From: Streptomyces beigongshangae
Lineage (GTDB): Bacteria; Actinomycetota; Actinomycetes; Streptomycetales; Streptomycetaceae
Direction of reading: 5' to 3'
NCBI RefSeq assembly: GCF_019710745.1
Contig: NZ_JAHKJW010000004.1
Coordinates: 124,001-188,000 of the forward strand
DNA: 64,000 nt
In this document: piece by piece, positions 56,843 through 64,000 of the stretch
How the letters are laid out: each line of letters begins with the position of its first letter
Position numbering within the stretch: position 1 is the stretch's first letter
Notes under the pieces: model-generated
Databases searched by the model: none
Seen by the model: the letters and a program-made list of their open reading frames with translations, nothing else
Told to the model about the DNA's origin: nothing
Translations under genes and position numbers: made by a program

Positions 56843-58797
56843 GTGCGGTCCCCGATCACTCGGACCCGGTGGTCGAAGGAGAAGACCAGGGACGGCGGGT
56901 CCAGGTCGATGCGGTCGGTCGGGTCACCCCGCTTGCCGGTCAGCGGGTCGGCGGGGTGCAGCTGGACCTCGTCGACCAGTTCGACGCCGGGGACGCGCTG
57001 GAGGACGGCGAAGACCTCGCCGGACTGCACGGGGCGGCCGAAGGACCAGCCCCGGCCGTCGGCGCCGCCGGTCAGCGGGTCGAGGTGCCGGTACAGCGCG
57101 TCGTGCGCCTGGCGGCGGACCCGGTCCGTGTCCGTGCCGCGGAACGCGTGCACCGTCGCGACCACCGTGATGCCCTGGTAGAAGGGCGGGCCCACCGCCA
57201 GCCGCGTGCCGATCAGGCGCCGTTCGTCCAGGTGGCGGGTGATGCGGCGCAGCAGGCTGTCGCCGGGCACCAGCTGCTCGAAGCGCAGGCGGCCACCGGG
57301 GTCGGGGACGGCCTGGGGGACCACCAGCACCCGTACCGCGTACGCCCCGTGCTCGCCCTCGTCGCCCTCCAGGCAGGTGATCCGGGCCGTCTCGGGGGCG
57401 GCCCGGCGGGCCAGCTCCTCGTAGTCGCGCAGGGTCACCGCCCGCTCCTGCGCACGCAGCGTGATGGGCGCCCGGGTCTTGGCCTCCTCCACCGTCTCGC
57501 CGTCGACCCCGCCGCGGGCCGCCTCGCGGTTGACGACCTCGGAGACGTACGGGACGGACGTGCGCAGCACCCGGACGGCGCCGCGCGCGACGTTGCCCGC
57601 CCGGCCCCCGCCGGTGCGGTAGCGCAGCGCGCGGACGACGGCGCCCTTGGGGGCCACCGCCCCGTACTGGCGCAGGGTGCCGTCGGGCTCCCGTACCGCC
57701 GGGCCGAAGGCGATGTCGCCGGTGGCGGCGTCCAGGGTGATGTGCCGGTCGTACGGGGTGGACGCGGCGAACGACGGGACGACCTCCCAGTCCACCCAGC
57801 CCTCGTGCTCGGCGGTCTGCAGCAGCACCGGCGGGGTGTCGCCCACCACGGGCGCGTGGGCCAGCCGCAGGCGCTGGCCGGGGAGGCCGCTCGACTCGCC
57901 GAGCGCCTCGTCGTACACCGTCTCGGCGTGCACGGCCGAGGTCGTGCCGCCGAGCGTGAACGCCTCCACGGACCGCACGGTCGGCGAGGTCGTGTAGAAG
58001 GGCTGGCCGGGCAGCGGCTCGGTGACCCGGCAGCGCAGCCAGCCGGCCTCCTGGCCGCCGGTGCGGGACAGGGTGTGGGTGCCGGGCACGTGCAGGACGA
58101 CCTCGCCCGGCCGGTTCAGACCGCCCGTGCCGTCCCGGTCGACCTCGCAGGCCGTCCAGCCGTCCTCGGTCCACGCCTCCCACACCAGCGGGGGCTGCCG
58201 CGGGTCCACGCCGACACCGTCGACCCGGCTGTCCAGCTCCATCCCGACCGCGCAGTGCGGCACGGCGGCGCTCAGGCCCAGCAGCATGCAGTCGCCGGGC
58301 CGCGGTGCCTCGGTGAAGCACATCAGGTCCTTGCCCTCGGCGAGGTCGGCGGTCCTGTCCCGGCCGGGCCCACCGCTGCGCTGGACCACGAGGTGGCGCA
58401 ACTCGCTGGGTACGACCGTCAGTTCGCGCTCCGTGGCGAAGACCGCCGCCTCCTCGCTCTCGGTGCGCAGGGTGGCGACCTCCGTGCCCACCGGCAGCAG
58501 CACCGGCTCCTCCTGCGGCGCCGACAGCCAGAACGTGACGTCCGTACGGGCGGCGGAGGGCGGGAAGAGCGTGATGCCCACCAGGTCCAGGAACGCCAGG
58601 TGGTTCTTCTCCGGCACCCGGTTGAGCCGGTAGACGATCTGGTCGGCCATGTGGGCGACCGTCTCCACGAGGGTGACACCCGGGTCGGAGACGTTGTGGT
58701 CGGTCCACTCCGGGGCGCGCTGCTGGATGTAGCGCTTGGCGTCGTCGACGAACTGCTGGAAGCGGCGGTCGTCGAGGTTCGGGGAGGGCAGGGCCAT
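56839..58797 (-). CDS. Large baseplate assembly protein (Afp11-type, eCIS)
   Basis: 652 residues. RYIQQRAPEWTDHNVSDPGVTLVETVAHMADQIVYRLNRVPEKNHL is the conserved start of eCIS baseplate proteins; the C-terminal baseplate_J-like part includes TLRDYEELARRAAPETARITCLEGDEGEHGAYAVRVLVVPQAVPD. It forms the baseplate wedge together with the gp25 protein. Stop/start overlap TGATG with the upstream gene. Confidence 0.88.
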   Translation of the reverse strand: MALPSPNLDDRRFQQFVDDAKRYIQQRAPEWTDHNVSDPGVTLVETVAHMADQIVYRLNRVPEKNHLAFLDLVGITLFPPSAARTDVTFWLSAPQEEPVLLPVGTEVATLRTESEEAAVFATERELTVVPSELRHLVVQRSGGPGRDRTADLAEGKDLMCFTEAPRPGDCMLLGLSAAVPHCAVGMELDSRVDGVGVDPRQPPLVWEAWTEDGWTACEVDRDGTGGLNRPGEVVLHVPGTHTLSRTGGQEAGWLRCRVTEPLPGQPFYTTSPTVRSVEAFTLGGTTSAVHAETVYDEALGESSGLPGQRLRLAHAPVVGDTPPVLLQTAEHEGWVDWEVVPSFAASTPYDRHITLDAATGDIAFGPAVREPDGTLRQYGAVAPKGAVVRALRYRTGGGRAGNVARGAVRVLRTSVPYVSEVVNREAARGGVDGETVEEAKTRAPITLRAQERAVTLRDYEELARRAAPETARITCLEGDEGEHGAYAVRVLVVPQAVPDPGGRLRFEQLVPGDSLLRRITRHLDERRLIGTRLAVGPPFYQGITVVATVHAFRGTDTDRVRRQAHDALYRHLDPLTGGADGRGWSFGRPVQSGEVFAVLQRVPGVELVDEVQLHPADPLTGKRGDPTDRIDLDPPSLVFSFDHRVRVIGDRT

Positions 58798-59243
58798 CAG
58801 CGGTCGCTTTCAGGGGAGGGGCCCGCGCCGGGGGCGTCGGGCTCCTCGTGGGAGGGGATGACGTAGAACGGGAAGACGAGGCTGCGCGGGTTGTTGGTGC
58901 CGCGGATCGAGTAGCGGACGTCGATGAAGAGCACGCCCTGCTCGGTCTCGCCGCCGGCGGTCACCTCGACGTCGCTCACCTCGATGCGCGGCTCCCAGCG
59001 GTCCAGGCTCGTGTAGACCTCGTGCTGGATGCGGCCCGCGGTGGCCTCGTTGACCGGGGCGAACACCAGGTCGTGGATGGCGCAGCCGAACTCGGGACGC
59101 ATCGGCCGCTCGCCCGGCGCGGTGGCCAGGACGAGCCGGATGGCCTCCTCGATCTCGCGCTCCCCGCTGACCAGGGCGATGCCCCCGGTGGGGCCGATGC
59201 GCAGCGGGAACGCCCAGCCGGAACCGACGAACTGCTCGGCCAT
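58797..59243 (-). CDS. GPW/gp25 family baseplate protein (Afp9-type, eCIS)
   Basis: 148 residues. SGEREIEEAIRLVLATAPGERPMRPEFGCAIHDLVFAPVNEAT is the lysozyme-like gp25 signature; the end (LVFPFYVIPSHEEPDAPG) is polar. Starts at ATG 59243; the same frame stays open for about 80 codons upstream (hydrophilic Asp/Glu/Arg/Gln-rich) but contains no ATG, GTG or TTG. Confidence 0.88.
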   Translation of the reverse strand: MAEQFVGSGWAFPLRIGPTGGIALVSGEREIEEAIRLVLATAPGERPMRPEFGCAIHDLVFAPVNEATAGRIQHEVYTSLDRWEPRIEVSDVEVTAGGETEQGVLFIDVRYSIRGTNNPRSLVFPFYVIPSHEEPDAPGAGPSPESDR

Positions 59244-59416
59244 CAGGGAGCCACCCGCCTTCTCGTCGCCGGTCCGCTCGTCCCGCTGTCGCGTCTCACG
59301 GGCCTGTTCGTCACGGTCGTGGTCGTCCCGCCGCTGTGTCTCACGGTCCTGCTCGTCATGGTCCTGCTTCTCACGGTCGTGGTCCTCGGGGGCACGGGGC
59401 CCGCACAGCTCATGGC

Positions 59417-59479
59417 GGTCACGGGGTCGGGTGCGGCGGTCACGGGATCGGGTACGGCGGTCACGGGATCGGGTACGGC
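59417..59479. repeat. 21-bp tandem repeat across the VgrG stop
   Basis: Three copies of a 21-bp unit (GGTCACGGGATCGGGTACGGC type). The third copy lies in the VgrG 3' end (encoding PYPIP) and the first two follow the stop, so duplication of the gene end has lengthened the intergenic segment. Confidence 0.8.
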
Positions 59480-61362
59480 TTCCTGTTGACCGTCACGAGG
59501 CCCATGAGGTCGACGTTGACGGCCCGGATGCCCACCTGGCCGACGGAGTTGATCTGCACGGTCCCGGCCGCGTTGAGCGTCGCGGCACCGGCCGCCTTGA
59601 GGTTGAGGGCGCCCACCGCGTCCACGGACACGGCGCCGCCGAGCGACTTGAGGCTGACGATCCCGCGGCCCTGGATGTTGACGGGCCCGCCGCTCCTGAT
59701 GCTCACGCTGCGCCTGGCGCTCAGCGTGAGGTCGGTGCCCGCCTCTACGGACACCGAGGTGCCGCCCGTGATGCTGACGGCGCCCTTGCTGTCCACGGTG
59801 ATCTCGGTCTTGGTGCGGTCCAGGTTGATGATCAGCTTGTCGTTGCCGCTGGCCAGCCGGACGCCCTGCTTGCGCTGGCCGGTCTGCTGGCTGAGCAGGT
59901 CCATCCGGTTGCCGTCCCGGTCGGACACGGTGTGCCGGATCGCCTTCTTCTTGACCGGGTCGTGCAGCCACACGTCCTTCACGACGGTCGGCTTGTCGAC
60001 GCCGTTGTACAGGCCGCCGATGACGAAGGGGTGGTCGAGGGCGCCCCGGTCGAAGGCGACCAGCACCTCGTCGCCCACGTCCAGCGGGAAGATCCCGCCG
60101 CCCGCCTTGCCGCCCAGCTGCACGGTGCGCGTCCAGTCGCTGACGTACGCGTCGTCCAGCCACGGGAACTGGAGCTTCACCCTGCCCTGCTTGAGTGGGT
60201 CCTGCACGTCCGTGACGAGCGCGTTGGCCACGCTCGGCAGCCGGGGTGCCGCCGCGGCCCCGCCGGACGTCAGGCCGAACAGCGAGCGCCACTGCCGGCC
60301 GCTCACGGTCACCAGCGTCTCGTAGTGACTGCCCGCGCCGAAGGTGTGCCGTACGGAGGTGACCGTGTACTTGCCCTCGAAGGGGACGCCCACGTCGGTG
60401 AGCGCGACGGCCACACCGGGCCGCAGGACGGGGTTGCCGTGCACGGTGACCTCCAGCTCGGCGAACGACGAGGTGAGGTCGTCCGCGAGGGAGGCGGCGG
60501 CGAACTTCACCTCGGGCCGGCGGTCGTACGGCGTGTCGGTCTCGACCAGCTTGGCGGCCTTGAAGGCGTTCGCCGCCTTCTGCGGGGTGGTCCCGATGGC
60601 GAAGGCGGGGCTGGTGCCGGCCTTCGTGAGCTCGACGATCTTCTTCTTGGTCGGTACGTCCCAGCCGCGCGCCTCGACCTTGTCGACCTGGTCGGCGGCG
60701 GTGACGGCGGCCCGGCAGCGCAGTACGTCGACCCGGCCGCGCAGCACCCGGGGGTTCGGGTCCTCGGGCGAGGTCGACGGGGGAGCCTTGGAGGCCGGGT
60801 CCGGTTCGGCGAACTCGAACTTCCCCCTGGCGTCCAGGGACATCACCATCTCGTTCTCGTCGGCGAGCCGCGCGAGGAAGTCCCAGTCCGTCACGTTGGA
60901 CTGGCTGATGAACTCGTAGACCGTCCTGGTCGACCCGATCCTCCCGATGGCGACGCCGTTCATCGCGGCCAGCTTGCGCGCGATGTCCGAGGCGGTCTGG
61001 TTGCGGTACGCGGCGACCCGGCGCACCCGCATCAGCCGGTGGCCCGGGTCGTACCCGCGGACGACGGTGAACGTGCCCGTGCCGTCGTAGTCGGTCTCCA
61101 TGCCGGTGACCTCGCCGGTCAGCAGCGGGGTGCCGGCGCCCCGGCCGTCGGCGACGGGGGCGATGACCACCTGGGAGCCGAACCTGATGTTCAGCTTGCC
61201 GAGCACCTCGCGGTCCGGGTCGCGGAAGGTGAGCCGGAACTCGCCGGGCACCCCGGCCCCGAGGTCGGCCCAGCCGCCGACGAGCAAAGTGATGTAGTCG
61301 GGCGGGATCTTCCTGCCGTCGATGGTGACGTGGACGATGTTGGAGTAGGACGGCTTCGCCAT
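59461..61362 (-). CDS. VgrG-like spike protein (Afp8-type, eCIS)
   Basis: 633 residues. N-terminal gp27-like region (VHVTIDGRKIPPDYITLLVGG; TVYEFISQSNVTDWDFLARLADENE), gp5-like OB fold (VANALVTDVQDPLKQGRVKLQFPWLDDAYVSDWTRTVQLGG; DEVLVAFDRGALDHPFVIGGLYNG) and a C-terminal beta-helix needle of short repeats (INGKGAVS-type, ISVSVEAGTDLTLS...). Forms the piercing tip. No downstream PAAR gene. Confidence 0.9.
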   Translation of the reverse strand: MAKPSYSNIVHVTIDGRKIPPDYITLLVGGWADLGAGVPGEFRLTFRDPDREVLGKLNIRFGSQVVIAPVADGRGAGTPLLTGEVTGMETDYDGTGTFTVVRGYDPGHRLMRVRRVAAYRNQTASDIARKLAAMNGVAIGRIGSTRTVYEFISQSNVTDWDFLARLADENEMVMSLDARGKFEFAEPDPASKAPPSTSPEDPNPRVLRGRVDVLRCRAAVTAADQVDKVEARGWDVPTKKKIVELTKAGTSPAFAIGTTPQKAANAFKAAKLVETDTPYDRRPEVKFAAASLADDLTSSFAELEVTVHGNPVLRPGVAVALTDVGVPFEGKYTVTSVRHTFGAGSHYETLVTVSGRQWRSLFGLTSGGAAAAPRLPSVANALVTDVQDPLKQGRVKLQFPWLDDAYVSDWTRTVQLGGKAGGGIFPLDVGDEVLVAFDRGALDHPFVIGGLYNGVDKPTVVKDVWLHDPVKKKAIRHTVSDRDGNRMDLLSQQTGQRKQGVRLASGNDKLIINLDRTKTEITVDSKGAVSITGGTSVSVEAGTDLTLSARRSVSIRSGGPVNIQGRGIVSLKSLGGAVSVDAVGALNLKAAGAATLNAAGTVQINSVGQVGIRAVNVDLMGLVTVNRKPYPIP

Positions 61363-62087
61363 CAGGGACGTACCTCCTCGGCGGCGGGGAGGACGAGCTC
61401 GATGCCGGTGGGCAGGCGTGCGGGGTCGTCGATGCCGTTGGTCTCGGCGATCGCGCGCCAGGCCGCCGCGTTGCCGTACTCGCGCCAGGCCAGCGACTGC
61501 AGGGAGTCCCCCGCGACGACCCGGTGCACCCGCTGCGCGGTGAGGGCGCCGGAGGTGGGGTTCTGGCCCTTGGTCGTACTGGGGATCTCGTGCAGCGCCA
61601 CCTGGCAGGTGGCGCGGATCGGCACACCGGTCGTGCCGAACAGCGAGTACGTCACGTCCACGGAACTCACGTACGCGGTGAAGCGGGCCGTGGAGAACGA
61701 GCCCCACTGGAACACCACCCAGGGCGGCGAGGGCTGCTTCGCGGCGATGCTCTTGGCCGTCACCTCGCAGCAGTCCAGCAGGGACTCCACGTTCTTCAGC
61801 ACCACGTTGCTGGTCGGCTTGGTGGACGTGTCGAGGAAGATCTCGACCGTCATCCGGCGCGGCTCGGGCCCCATGAACTCCGGGACCGTGCCGTTGCGCA
61901 CGGCCGCGGCCGGCGTGGACTTCCACGTGGCGCGCCGGGTCAGCTGGAGCTGCGCCGGGTTGAAGTCGAAGTTGAACGTCTTGATCAGACCGCCCGGCGT
62001 GGTGCTGGAGCCGACGGGCGGTTCGTGGATGGCGAGCGTGGCGCGCACGAGGCTCTTGCCCGCACCGCCCTTGCTTCCCTTGGCCAT
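61362..62087 (-). CDS. LysM-domain tube/spike adaptor (Afp7-type, eCIS)
   Basis: 241 residues. The first 170 residues (KTFNFDFNPAQLQLTRRATWK; MTVEIFLDTS) match the eCIS tube-initiator family; the C-terminal LysM domain is VHRVVAGDSLQSLAWREYGNAAAWRAIAETNGIDDPARLPTG. Connects inner tube and spike. One-base overlap with the VgrG start. Confidence 0.86.
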   Translation of the reverse strand: MAKGSKGGAGKSLVRATLAIHEPPVGSSTTPGGLIKTFNFDFNPAQLQLTRRATWKSTPAAAVRNGTVPEFMGPEPRRMTVEIFLDTSTKPTSNVVLKNVESLLDCCEVTAKSIAAKQPSPPWVVFQWGSFSTARFTAYVSSVDVTYSLFGTTGVPIRATCQVALHEIPSTTKGQNPTSGALTAQRVHRVVAGDSLQSLAWREYGNAAAWRAIAETNGIDDPARLPTGIELVLPAAEEVRP

Positions 62088-62102
62088 GTGGTGTCCGCCC
62101 CC

Positions 62103-62528
62103 TCAGTCCGTGAATCCGTGGTGCGTGATCTCCAGGACCTCGGTGGCCACGCTCGGGTTGGCCGGGTCCAGGGTGGGGCCCTGCCAGCTCACCGGCAGCA
62201 CGTCGATCAGCCCCCAGTGCGCCACCTCCGAACCGTCCGCGCGCAGCGCGGCGATCTGCGCGGTCGGCCGCTTGATGCCGGTGGCCACGGAGGAGATCCA
62301 GGCCGCGACCTTGGTGGTGTCGGGGGTCAGCGGCCGGGTCAGGCGGATGTTGGAGAACGTGACGCGGGACGGCAGCTGCCAGACGAACCCGTTGTTGCCG
62401 CCCTCCTGGCGGTGCTCGACCTCCACCGCGGACGAGAGCCCCTCGCACCCGTTGAAGTACCCGAGGCTCTCGCCGTCGATGGTCAGGGTGAAGAAGATGG
62501 TGGAGCCCGGGTCGAGATCGCGGGGCAT
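62103..62528 (-). CDS. Inner tube protein (phage tail tube family, eCIS)
   Basis: 141 residues, T4 gp19-like tube subunit: FTLTIDGESLGYFNGCEGLSSAVEVEHRQEGGNNGFVWQLPSRVTFSNIRLTRPLTPD and WGLIDVLPVSWQGPTLDPANPSVATEVLEITHHGF. AAAGG precedes the ATG. Usual tube size. Confidence 0.9.
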   Translation of the reverse strand: MPRDLDPGSTIFFTLTIDGESLGYFNGCEGLSSAVEVEHRQEGGNNGFVWQLPSRVTFSNIRLTRPLTPDTTKVAAWISSVATGIKRPTAQIAALRADGSEVAHWGLIDVLPVSWQGPTLDPANPSVATEVLEITHHGFTD

Positions 62529-62575
62529 CGGGGGCGGCCTTTCTGCGGACGTCGGTCGTGCGGGTCGTACTTCTC

Positions 62576-62611
62576 GGTGCGGGTGCGGGTGCGGGTGCGG
62601 GTGCGGGTACG
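62576..62611 (+). repeat. Hexamer repeat before the tube gene
   Basis: Six copies of GGTGCG (last one GGTACG) between the Pro-rich protein stop and the tube start. Confidence 0.7.
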
Positions 62612-62629
62612 GGCGCGTGGTGCGGGCGG

Positions 62630-64000
62630 TCAGCGGCGGGGATCGCGGAGCTTGCCGATCCGCTCCCGGTCGAGCCGCAGTTCGGTACGGATCAGCCGGG
62701 TGATCCGGCCGATCAGCCGGTGCGTCAGCTCGTCGAGCTGGAAGTCGGTGAGGGAACGGGGGTCGAACCGGCCCTCGTCGACGGCGGTGTACTCCGGCGG
62801 CGGTTCACCGGGGGTGTACGGGGGCGGCGCGGCGCTCGCTGACACGGACACGGGTGCGGACACGGCTCCGGGTCCGGACGGCCCGCGTGATGTCGTGCCG
62901 CCGACCGTGACCGGGGAGACGGCGGTGGTGGTCGTGGCGGACGCCGGCTGGGGCGGCCCGCTCGGTGCGTGTTGTACGGACGGTGCGCGTTGTACGGACG
63001 GTGTCCGCTGTACGGGGGTGGAGGGCGACGGGGTGGGTGCCGTGGTGGTGGTCGTGGTGGTGGTGGGGACGGCCTGGTTGGTGGGGGCGGAGAAGGACTG
63101 TCGCTGGACGGCCGGCAGTGCGGGAGGGGCACTCGGTCGGGACAGCCTCTGCGGCTGCGGGGCCGTCCTGGTGGCCGCGGCGGGCGGGGTGGTGCCGGAA
63201 GCGGGCCTGGCGGCCGCGAGGAGGGGCACGGCTCGGGCGGCGGGAGCGCCGGGGGCGACGGCACGCTGTACCGCCGGTCCGGAAGGGCTGAGCACCGGCG
63301 CCGGGCGGCGCAGCGGGACGGCGGCGGGGGGCGCGGCGGGAGTGCTGGGCGTGGTGGGTGCCAGGGCCGGGGTGAGTGCGCGGGCGGGGGTCAGTCCCCG
63401 TACGGGGGCAGCGGCCGTGGGCACGGTCGCGGACGGATGTGCGACTGCGGGCGGGCGGGTGGCTGTGGGTGGCTGCGTGACCGCGGACGTGCGTGTGACG
63501 GCGCGCTGCACCGTGGGCGGGCGCCCGCCGCCCGCTGTCCTGGCGTTCGCGCCGACGGGGTTCGGCGTGGGGTTCTGCACGGCGAGGGTGTGGGCGGCCG
63601 GGGCCGACAGGGGTACGGCGGGGAGGCGTTGGGGTGCCGGTGCCGGAGCGGGTGTACGAGTCGGTGCCGGTGTCCGGCGTGCCGTTGTCGCGCGCTGGAC
63701 GGGCGGCGGGCCTGCGGGGCTCGTACCGCCACCGGATGCCGCGGTACGCCCGGAGAGGGGTTGTGCGTCCGCGGGCGGGGCGGCGCGGGGAGCGCCGAGC
63801 AGGGGACGCTGCCGCGGGGCGGGCGAGGGCGCGATCGGAGGAGTGGCCGGGGACGCCGGAGGTACGGCCGCGGCGGTGGGCCGGTGCGCCGTGGGGGCGG
63901 GTGGCGCAGGGGGCGCAGAGGGCGTGGGGAGCGAGGGGGCGGCCCGGGTGACCGGCGGGGCCACGGGGGTCGTGGGGGTTGCGGGGGTTGCGGTCGGGAT
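62630..64000 (-). CDS. Pro/Thr/Ala-rich eCIS-operon protein (partial at window edge)
   Basis: At least 457 codons; the frame remains open through the right edge, so the true start may lie outside (a GTG at 63964 is possible). Nearly the whole chain is Pro/Ala/Thr-rich with VQRA-type repeats (PPVQRATTARR, PTVQRAVTR, PAVQRAVAP, PSVQRAPSV), lacking a fold. The last 50 residues (DFQLDELTHRLIGRITRLIRTELRLDRERIGKLRDPRR) are a charged helix. In other Streptomyces clusters a similar disordered protein sits here; role unknown. Confidence 0.7.
   Translation of the reverse strand: MPTATPATPTTPVAPPVTRAAPSLPTPSAPPAPPAPTAHRPTAAAVPPASPATPPIAPSPAPRQRPLLGAPRAAPPADAQPLSGRTAASGGGTSPAGPPPVQRATTARRTPAPTRTPAPAPAPQRLPAVPLSAPAAHTLAVQNPTPNPVGANARTAGGGRPPTVQRAVTRTSAVTQPPTATRPPAVAHPSATVPTAAAPVRGLTPARALTPALAPTTPSTPAAPPAAVPLRRPAPVLSPSGPAVQRAVAPGAPAARAVPLLAAARPASGTTPPAAATRTAPQPQRLSRPSAPPALPAVQRQSFSAPTNQAVPTTTTTTTTAPTPSPSTPVQRTPSVQRAPSVQHAPSGPPQPASATTTTAVSPVTVGGTTSRGPSGPGAVSAPVSVSASAAPPPYTPGEPPPEYTAVDEGRFDPRSLTDFQLDELTHRLIGRITRLIRTELRLDRERIGKLRDPRR

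Noticed and set aside
59243..59412. 56-codon Thr/Arg-rich frame between VgrG and gp25 that ends as ATGA over the gp25 start
   Set aside because: Uses rare AGG/AGA codons repeatedly and has no family; the frame in phase with gp25 has better codon use but no start.

Overview
The window reads as Streptomyces chromosome: very high GC with strong third-position GC bias, many GTG starts and apparently leaderless genes, and genus-typical families (SCO4225-type membrane protein, SCO3933-type regulator, DUF397/DUF5753, and a Streptomyces-type contractile injection system). All calls come from reading the sequence; no database search was run.

Layout. 0-15.8 kb is core-like: a secreted lipase (cut by the left edge) divergent from an MMPL exporter, two NarL-type two-component pairs (the second kinase appears to be a tandem double module), a DUF4394 secreted protein, a small SCO4225-type membrane protein, a GH5-like secreted glycosidase, a secreted beta-propeller/Ig protein and a Ser-Gly repeat protein. 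15.8-29.7 kb is accessory. It holds a dihydrofolate-reductase-fold protein and a compact operon: NrtR-like NUDIX regulator, MTA/SAH nucleosidase with a C-terminal motif, a membrane protein carrying a matching N-terminal motif, a four-TM protein and a small TM protein. It also holds an orphan peptide-binding lipoprotein, a type IV (phosphorothioate-recognising) HNH endonuclease, a TetR/SDR/NTF2-like cluster with a near-ideal operator, and decayed transposase and PIN fragments. The operon is the best candidate for a little-described conflict system: nucleosidase and membrane partner seem to share a RHIM-like (amyloid-type) motif.

29.72-45.58 kb is an integrative conjugative element (AICE, pSAM2-like) in the 3' half of a tRNA-Gly(CCC) gene, bounded by a 48-bp direct repeat. 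Its backbone is SCO3933-type regulator, FtsK-like Tra, Spd proteins, RepSA-like initiator, Xis and Int. Its cargo is a type ISP-like single-chain restriction-modification enzyme, a DUF1152 operon, a GntR regulator with three matching operators, a HATPase protein and a KorSA-like GntR with its own operators. A second, decayed left end lies at 31.09 kb.

45.6-49.7 kb resumes core genes: a small zinc-ribbon protein, dCTP deaminase and a phosphoribosyltransferase. A 1.5-kb insertion follows, bounded by a duplicated 3' end of the phosphoribosyltransferase, with a decayed NUDIX gene and a DUF6584 protein; then an AraC/GyrI regulator. 49.9-54.4 kb has a Yip1 protein and two FG-GAP secreted proteins around a broken DUF5753/DUF397 pair. 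54.6 kb to the right edge is a minus-strand contractile injection system operon: Pro-rich protein, tube, LysM adaptor, VgrG spike, gp25, large baseplate protein, tail-I-like protein and a zinc-ribbon/discoidin membrane protein.
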